A DNA stretch of 64,000 nt from Piscirickettsia litoralis (GTDB lineage: Bacteria > Pseudomonadota > Gammaproteobacteria > Piscirickettsiales > Piscirickettsiaceae): assembly GCF_001720395.1 (NCBI RefSeq), contig NZ_MDTU01000001.1:1318211-1382210 (forward strand). Direction: 5' to 3'. The position numbers were made by a program, and so were the translations under genes. The notes below the pieces were generated by a model that was not told the DNA's origin, searched no databases, and saw only the letters and a list, made by a program, of their open reading frames with translations. Shown in pieces: positions 58,700-64,000 of the stretch (positions within the stretch are counted from its first letter, which is position 1; the number at the start of each line of letters is the position of its first letter).

Positions 58700-60251
58700 T
58701 ATTATTCCCTGTTATTTTTTGATTGTTAGGCGGCAAGAAAGCAAAACGATAATAAAACGGTGCTTGCCCAGGCTTAGCACGCAACCAAGATACTTTACTA
58801 ACGGGCAATACAATTAAATTAGGATAACGCTCTAATAAATATTCAGGGAAACCTGCGCGAGGATCCGGTGAGTCTTTAGTCATTAAAATAAAAGCTGCGC
58901 CTTTTTCTCTAAAGTCTTTCATATTAACCCACGGGCTCCAAGTTGAATCCCAACCAATCAAAGCCTGCGGTCGATCCTTTGAATAACGCGCCATATAACT
59001 CACCGCCTTATTTGGCCCTGCCACATAAGATAACTTAGTTTGATAACGTTGGTACCAATCTGCTGTCATTTTTGCAGCAATTTCTCGTACAGGGAAATTT
59101 GCGCTGCTGTGAGAACCTCTTTTCGTTAAGGACAGAGTGTATCCCAAGCCGATTAATAGTGTCACAACGGCCACAGCGATTAAAAAGCGCTCTAGCTTCG
59201 CACAAGTTAGATAGGGCTGAATCATCGCCACCACCACCAGCCCCCAAAGCGACTGAATCGGTGTACCCCACATGGTGTTTAGCTTCCAACCAAAAGCAAT
59301 AGAAGCTAGCAGTGTCAATACAAATGGCCCAAAACCAACTATCCACAAAAAATTCTGATCAAAAGCGTTTAGTTTTTTCTTTTGGTTAATAAAACCACAG
59401 CTAAGATCAAAACTCGGTGACCCTAACCAATCACTCTTGCCTTTCTTGCCCATCACCACAAAAGCAAAAAGTACACAAGCACCTAAAAACGTAAACAATT
59501 GAGCAAAGAAAAAATGCAAGGCATAGCCGATATGCCGCTCTAGAAAACTTGCGTGATTATCAACCTTACCAAAGGAATATGTCAAAGTGATGTAATCATG
59601 ATGCGGCAGCCAAATAAAATGCGGTGCGATAACAACACTAAAGACCAATAAGGCAATATAAACCCCTTTAGACTTAAAACAAGCTCGCCCTGTAGGAGTA
59701 GAGAGCATAAAAATCAGCATGGCCAATAATGGCAAAGCAGTATAATACTTTGCCATTAGACCTAAACCTGAAAAAATACCAAGCAAAATCCAGTGTTTTA
59801 AGCGATTTGTTGTGCAAGCTCGATACAAATAAAGCGCCATCAACGGCCACAAGGCAATTTCACAAACATTATCATTAAAATCCACGGCCGCAATATTGTA
59901 ATATTGCAAACCGAATAAAACTAGAACAGCAATTAAAGCCAGCCAAGGCGATAAAATTATTTTACCAAGACGCCAAACTGACCAAAACGCAGCGCCCACA
60001 GCAAGCTGTGAAAACAAATAAATCGACCAATCATGGTTATTGCTAATCGTTAAAGCAAGACGTGTTAGCCAGGCATTAAGCCAAGGGTCTCGCGTATAGC
60101 CCCAGGTTAGGTACTGCCCCCACATCGCCCCTTCAGTAGAGTCCATCGGCGTGACGTGACGCACAACAGTCGGCAATAAAAACCACAATAACATCTCTGC
60201 GAGCACGAAGGTCCAAAACCAGCGCGTAGGTGACCACTGTTTAAAATTCAC
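58668..60251 (-). CDS. Integral-membrane glycosyltransferase family 39 (ArnT-like)
   Basis: The 527-residue protein has about 11-12 membrane segments. It has the GT39/GT83 N-terminal layout with acidic residues in the first periplasmic loop (M-D-S-T-E-G, catalytic region) and R-D-P-W-L-N-A-W. A soluble C-terminal domain of about 120 residues follows. Such enzymes use polyprenyl-phosphate sugars on the periplasmic side to modify lipid A, core or proteins. ArnT proper adds 4-amino-arabinose to lipid A; without arnB-F genes nearby that substrate is not implied. It is translationally coupled to the downstream GT4 gene. Confidence 0.82.
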   Translation of the reverse strand: MNFKQWSPTRWFWTFVLAEMLLWFLLPTVVRHVTPMDSTEGAMWGQYLTWGYTRDPWLNAWLTRLALTISNNHDWSIYLFSQLAVGAAFWSVWRLGKIILSPWLALIAVLVLFGLQYYNIAAVDFNDNVCEIALWPLMALYLYRACTTNRLKHWILLGIFSGLGLMAKYYTALPLLAMLIFMLSTPTGRACFKSKGVYIALLVFSVVIAPHFIWLPHHDYITLTYSFGKVDNHASFLERHIGYALHFFFAQLFTFLGACVLFAFVVMGKKGKSDWLGSPSFDLSCGFINQKKKLNAFDQNFLWIVGFGPFVLTLLASIAFGWKLNTMWGTPIQSLWGLVVVAMIQPYLTCAKLERFLIAVAVVTLLIGLGYTLSLTKRGSHSSANFPVREIAAKMTADWYQRYQTKLSYVAGPNKAVSYMARYSKDRPQALIGWDSTWSPWVNMKDFREKGAAFILMTKDSPDPRAGFPEYLLERYPNLIVLPVSKVSWLRAKPGQAPFYYRFAFLPPNNQKITGNNNENCYCSSSI

Positions 60252-60277
60252 ATCATACTCCTAAAAACTGGCCCTGA

Positions 60278-61238
60278 TTATGCCCTATCCACTGTAAAGG
60301 AAACGACCTCATCAAGCCTTTCACTCTCTGTCGCTAACATCACCAAACGATCCACCCCCAAGGCGACTCCTGCACACGCTGGTAGCCCCGACTCTAATGC
60401 CGACAATAATCGCTCATCCAGGGGAATATCACGAGGTAAATTATGATGCTGGCGCTCGATCAAATCATTTTCAAAACGTCGACGCTGCTCTTTCGCATCG
60501 GTCAATTCATGAAAGCCATTCGCAAGCTCAACACCATTCACATAAACTTCAAAACGCTCAGCAACAGCGCCGCCTTCTTTTTCATTCACTTTTGCCAAAG
60601 CAGCCTGGGAAGCAGGAAAATCAAATAAAAAACAAGGCTGACTCATACCCAAGTGAGGCTCTATATATTCAGCTAGTAATAATTGCAACCAGGTATCTTT
60701 ATCTGCCTGATCTAGCCCAATAACTGTTAAGCCTTTATTATCCGCACAAACCTTTAATTCATCTAAACTTGCCTGATGTGGGTTTAAATCTAAATATTTT
60801 TCAAAAGCCATTTGATAGCTTAAATATTCGGCTTTGCCACATTTTAATATCAACTGCAAAAAGTTCATCCATCTCAGCCATCAGCTCAATATGACTAAAG
60901 CCAATACGATACCATTCAAGCATGGTGAACTCAGGGTTATGATAACGCCCCTGCTCATCTTGACGAAAGGATTTACAAACCTGGTAAATCGACCCAAAAC
61001 CTGCAGCGAGCAGACGCTTCATGGCAAATTCGGGCGAAGTCTGCAAATACATTTTCTGCCCTGAAAGCCCCACCTGAATCGAGTGTAATTGCACATCTGT
61101 TACTGTCGCCTGCGAAAGCAGAGGGGTTTCAACTTCTAATACATCACGCTCTGCAAAAAATTGCCGGATCTGTGCTAAACACTCGGCACGTTTTTTTAAT
61201 TTAGAAGCTGTTGCATTGGGCTGCCATAAAGTCATCAT
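60278..61238 (-). pseudogene. epmA: EF-P--(R)-beta-lysine ligase, one frameshift
   Basis: EpmA (PoxA/GenX) is a short class II lysyl-tRNA-synthetase-like enzyme without anticodon domain that attaches (R)-beta-lysine to EF-P. The first part shows motif 1 (V-L-E-V-E-T-P-L-L), motif 2 (C-K-S-F-R-Q-D-E-Q-G-R-Y-H-N-P-E-F-T-M-L-E-W); the second shows E-V-Y-V-N-G-V-E-L-A-N-G-F-H-E-L and motif 3 (G-V-A-L-G-V-D-R-L). Three A instead of four (T run 60842-60845 on the + strand) joins them into 319 residues (E. coli 325). The target gene efp lies just upstream and epmB beyond it, so the pathway is otherwise intact here. Confidence 0.9.
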
Positions 61239-61303
61239 TACTCTATTTTTTAAATCAATTTAAAGTAGAAAGAAAATATAAATATACATACAAGCGCATG
61301 AGA

Positions 61304-61334
61304 ACAAAAAAGAGCAATCAACATTGCTCTTTCT
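61304..61334 (-). terminator. Terminator after efp
   Basis: AAAGAGCAAT and ATTGCTCTTT form a 10-bp stem with a CAAC loop, followed on the minus strand by a T6 run. It separates efp from epmA. Confidence 0.85.
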
Positions 61335-61363
61335 TTTCATCAATGACTTATAGTTAAGTCAAC

Positions 61364-61933
61364 TTATTTGCTAACGCGACCGACATATTCGCTTTTGCGT
61401 GTATCAACTTTTACTGTTTCACCAATCTGAACAAATAAAGGTACACGCACAACCGCCCCCGTTTCGAGTGTCGCAGGTTTTCCACCGCTGCCCGAAGTAT
61501 CCCCTTTTAGACCAGGATCAGTATCCGTCACTTCCAGCTCAGCAAATTTTGGTGGTTCAACGGATAAAGGTTGGCCATTCCAAAGCGTTAACACACACTC
61601 TTCTTGGCCTTTCAGCCACTTCTCAGTCTCACCTACACCTTCTTTATTCATCACATACTGCTCAAAGCTGTTCGGCTCCATAAAGTGCCACTCTGCGCCA
61701 TCGCTGTACAAGAATTGCACGTCGGTTTCCATCACATCCGCCGCTTCTACAGACTCACCCGACTTATAAGTACGTTCTAAGACACGACCTGTTTTCAAGT
61801 TACGCAGCTTCACACGATTAAAAGCTTGTCCTTTCCCAGGCTTCACAAATTCATTTTCAATAATCGAACAAGGGTCATTATCAATAATTAACTTTAGACC
61901 ACCTTTAAATTCGCTGGTATTATATGTTGCCAT
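61364..61933 (-). CDS. efp: Translation elongation factor P
   Basis: EF-P rescues ribosomes stalled at polyproline. The 189-residue, three-domain protein has the modified lysine at position 34 in K-P-G-K-G-Q-A-F, the residue beta-lysylated by EpmA/EpmB, and the C-terminal domain with G-D-T and [11 protein letters not shown]. The neighbours epmA and epmB, and K34 itself, place it in the beta-lysine branch rather than the rhamnosylated (R32) branch. Confidence 0.97.
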   Translation of the reverse strand: MATYNTSEFKGGLKLIIDNDPCSIIENEFVKPGKGQAFNRVKLRNLKTGRVLERTYKSGESVEAADVMETDVQFLYSDGAEWHFMEPNSFEQYVMNKEGVGETEKWLKGQEECVLTLWNGQPLSVEPPKFAELEVTDTDPGLKGDTSGSGGKPATLETGAVVRVPLFVQIGETVKVDTRKSEYVGRVSK

Positions 61934-61973
61934 TTACACCTCTTTCAAAATCTACACAGGGCTATAATACTGG

Positions 61974-63002
61974 ATGGTTAGCATAATACACGGTTCTGTC
62001 CCGAAAGTGCAGGGGCAAGCTTGGCAAAGTGAACTAAAAAGCGCATTTAGATGCCCAAAAAAGCTATTAAGTTATTTAGAGCTTGATCCTGAACGCTACC
62101 TGGCAGGAGCCAAAAGAGGTCACCAACTCTTTCAAACCGTCGTGCCATTAAGCTTTGCTAAACGCATAGAAAAAAGCAACCCACACGACCCTTTACTACT
62201 GCAAGTTTTGCCCACAGAGCAAGAAACAGCGCTAATCCCAAGCTACAGCCCTGACCCGCTTCAAGAAAATAATTACAGCCCAGTCAAAGGGTTACTTCAC
62301 AAATATCATAACCGAGTCCTATTTATCACCAGCGGCAACTGTGCCGTCAATTGCCGTTATTGCTTTCGTCGCCACTTCCCTTATGACGAGAACAATCCAG
62401 GCAAAACTGGCTGGTTAAAAGCGATTGATTATATTAAGAATCACTCTGAAATAGACGAGGTCATTTTAAGCGGTGGCGACCCTCTCAGCCTAAAGGATAG
62501 CGCGCTTGATTGGCTTATCCAACGGCTTGAAACAGTAGCTCATTTAAAATATTTAAGAATACACAGCCGCTTCCCTGTTATGATTCCAAGCCGTATCACC
62601 GATGGCCTGATTGATGTTTTAAGAAAAACTCGCTTTATCAGCACGCTAGTCATTCATAGCAATCACCCGCACGAAATCAGTGATTCAGTCAGTACAGCAT
62701 TATTAAAGCTTAGAGATTCAGGAATAACCGTGCTTAATCAAGGCTTGTTATTAAAAAACATCAATGATAGCAGTGAAATTTTAATCGATCTTAGCCATCG
62801 CTTATACCAATCCGGTGTATTGCCTTACTATTTACACTTATTTGACCCAGTACAAGGTGCTGCTCATTTTGATACAACAAAAGAAAAGGCTAAAACATTA
62901 ATCGAAGAGATGATGAGAAAATTACCCGGTTACCTGGTCCCTAAGCTGGCCTATGAAGAGCCAGGCCGTGCTTATAAAGTTACATTAACGCCCTTTAATT
63001 AG
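61974..63002 (+). CDS. epmB: EF-P beta-lysylation protein (lysine 2,3-aminomutase family)
   Basis: EpmB (YjeK) is a radical-SAM, PLP-dependent enzyme that turns alpha-lysine into (R)-beta-lysine for EF-P modification. The 342-residue protein has L-L-H-K-Y-H-N-R, the radical-SAM cluster C-A-V-N-C-R-Y-C (C123, C127, C130), S-G-G-D-P-L, and V-P-K-L-A near the end for the PLP lysine. It is divergent from efp. A TATAAT at 61963-61968 lies only five bases before the ATG and no ribosome-binding site is visible, so the transcript may be leaderless. Confidence 0.95.
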   Translation: MVSIIHGSVPKVQGQAWQSELKSAFRCPKKLLSYLELDPERYLAGAKRGHQLFQTVVPLSFAKRIEKSNPHDPLLLQVLPTEQETALIPSYSPDPLQENNYSPVKGLLHKYHNRVLFITSGNCAVNCRYCFRRHFPYDENNPGKTGWLKAIDYIKNHSEIDEVILSGGDPLSLKDSALDWLIQRLETVAHLKYLRIHSRFPVMIPSRITDGLIDVLRKTRFISTLVIHSNHPHEISDSVSTALLKLRDSGITVLNQGLLLKNINDSSEILIDLSHRLYQSGVLPYYLHLFDPVQGAAHFDTTKEKAKTLIEEMMRKLPGYLVPKLAYEEPGRAYKVTLTPFN

Positions 63003-64000
63003 ACCGGCTGCTGCTCCTTCACCCCTTCACTGCCATCTTGATCAATATCCTCTTCATGCTCAGCGGCGTCAATTGCAGAAGCATCAATAGTAAATTGGTT
63101 CACCAGCTTCATTAAGTGCTTAGCCCCTTGCGATAAATCTTTAGCCGACTCAGAAGCATCATGCGTTCCATCTTTCAGCTGATCAATTTCTGATAAAGTC
63201 TCTTGCATGTAGTTTTTCACTTCAGTGGTCGATGCTGTTTGTTCAGAAACCGCCGCCGCAATCTCATCGGTCGCACTTGTTACATCTGTAATAGAAGTCA
63301 CGATCTCATCAAGCATCTCTCCGGCACGCGTGACTTCCTGGACCCCTGCATCCACGCGCTTTACGCCCTCATTCATCTGTTCAACCGACTGCTGAACTTC
63401 GGTTTGAATCGAACGTATCACAGGAGCGACCTCATCTGTCGCCTCTGCCGTGCGTATAGCAAGCTTTCTCACCTCATCTGCCACAACCGCAAAACCACGA
63501 CCCTGCTCCCCAGCACGCGCCGCCTCAATGGCTGCATTTAGAGCAAGCAAGTTAGTTTGACTTGCAATCGTATTAATCGTCTCTATCACACTATTAATCG
63601 ACTCACCGAGCTCACCCAGAGTACGAATACTCGTCGCACTTTTATTCACCGCATCACTGATGCTATGCATGCTTTCGATGTTGTTCTTAACGATACTACC
63701 GCCAGATTGAGCCGTCTTTACCGACTGAGTTGCTTGAGTTGCCGCTCCTCCAGCGAGCTTTTCTACATTAGCGATCGAGCGCTGAACTTCGGCAACAGAA
63801 TCACCAACAGAGCGCAAGCGATCAGCCTGCACATCCATATGGTCAGCAAGCTCACTGTTAATTGTCTCGATGCGATCAGAACCACGGTTAATACTCGTCG
63901 CTCTACTGGCAACAGCCGCAATAATTGTATGAATTTTATCAACAAATAAATTAAAGCCCTTACCTAAGTCACCGATCTCATCCGCTGATTTTGTTTCAAC
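62999..64000 (-). CDS. Methyl-accepting chemotaxis protein, N-terminal part beyond the window
   Basis: The frame is open to the end of the window. The visible 333 C-terminal residues begin with the end of a HAMP domain ([15 protein letters not shown]), followed by the methylation helices and the highly conserved hairpin tip [20 protein letters not shown]. The tail E-G-V-K-E-Q-Q-P-V has no C-terminal N-W-E-T-F-like pentapeptide, so CheR/CheB docking must be indirect. Such receptors signal to CheA and, with the sigma-28-type promoter at 27.2 kb, point to a motile organism. The sensory domain is not visible. The end overlaps epmB by 4 bp. Confidence 0.93.
   Translation of the reverse strand, partial: VETKSADEIGDLGKGFNLFVDKIHTIIAAVASRATSINRGSDRIETINSELADHMDVQADRLRSVGDSVAEVQRSIANVEKLAGGAATQATQSVKTAQSGGSIVKNNIESMHSISDAVNKSATSIRTLGELGESINSVIETINTIASQTNLLALNAAIEAARAGEQGRGFAVVADEVRKLAIRTAEATDEVAPVIRSIQTEVQQSVEQMNEGVKRVDAGVQEVTRAGEMLDEIVTSITDVTSATDEIAAAVSEQTASTTEVKNYMQETLSEIDQLKDGTHDASESAKDLSQGAKHLMKLVNQFTIDASAIDAAEHEEDIDQDGSEGVKEQQPV

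Overview
This 64 kb window is a low-GC (about 40 % by eye) stretch of gammaproteobacterial chromosome. The class is set by the gene order thrS-infC-rpmI-rplT-pheS-pheT-ihfA, by a bioB-F-H-C-D biotin operon next to a comF/gntX gene, and by tex, coaD, murB, hldE, yaiL-type, tag, efp, epmA and epmB. Gene content and base composition suit a Piscirickettsia/Thiotrichales-like or related aquatic or host-associated organism. That genus-level guess is inference only.

Layout. 1-5.4 kb: two family-3 periplasmic binding proteins, tex and a NupC-type nucleoside transporter. 5.5-10.4 kb: ferredoxin, coaD, transaldolase, a membrane protein, a POT peptide transporter and ogt. 10.4-15.6 kb: biotin operon and comF. 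15.8-23.3 kb: a secreted Cys-rich protein, small membrane proteins, hldE, murB, an orphan TrfA-like replication initiator, an AEC transporter, a YgfF-type SDR and a hydrolase remnant. 23.3-32 kb: ppc, a HAD phosphatase, a gene behind a good sigma-28 promoter, a YaiL-like protein, tag, fpr and an FMN glutamate-synthase-like protein. 32.1-33.9 kb: a pair of phage lambda O/P-like replication genes (dopC/dopE candidates). 33.9-37.9 kb: two exported phosphoesterases, then a small accessory patch (trypsin-like protease, SPOR-like membrane protein, remnants) ending at the 3' end of tRNA-Pro. 38-45.2 kb: translation operon and two tRNA-Val. 45.4-60.3 kb: surface-glycan genes (GDP-L-fucose synthesis, fucosyltransferase, GT2, GT4, GT9, GT25 and GT39 enzymes) interrupted by uvrB and aspC, with two tRNA-Asn. 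60.3-64 kb: complete EF-P beta-lysylation set (epmA, efp, epmB) and a chemotaxis receptor cut by the window end.

The most striking global property is a heavy load of single-base frameshifts. Seventeen otherwise full-length genes carry 22 breaks, and each can be explained by a length change of one base in an A or T run (18 look like +1, four like -1). Several affected genes should be important (hldE, dopC/dopE, fcl, epmA). Uncorrected homopolymer errors in the sequence are the simplest explanation; real decay or rescue by polymerase slippage are alternatives. I annotate these as frameshifted genes over their full span.

The best candidates for unusual biology are the chromosomal lambda O/P-like pair behind an inverted-repeat operator, the orphan TrfA-like protein, the signal-less trypsin-like protease divergent from a SPOR-like membrane protein beside tRNA-Pro, and the gene of unknown function under a sigma-28 promoter.
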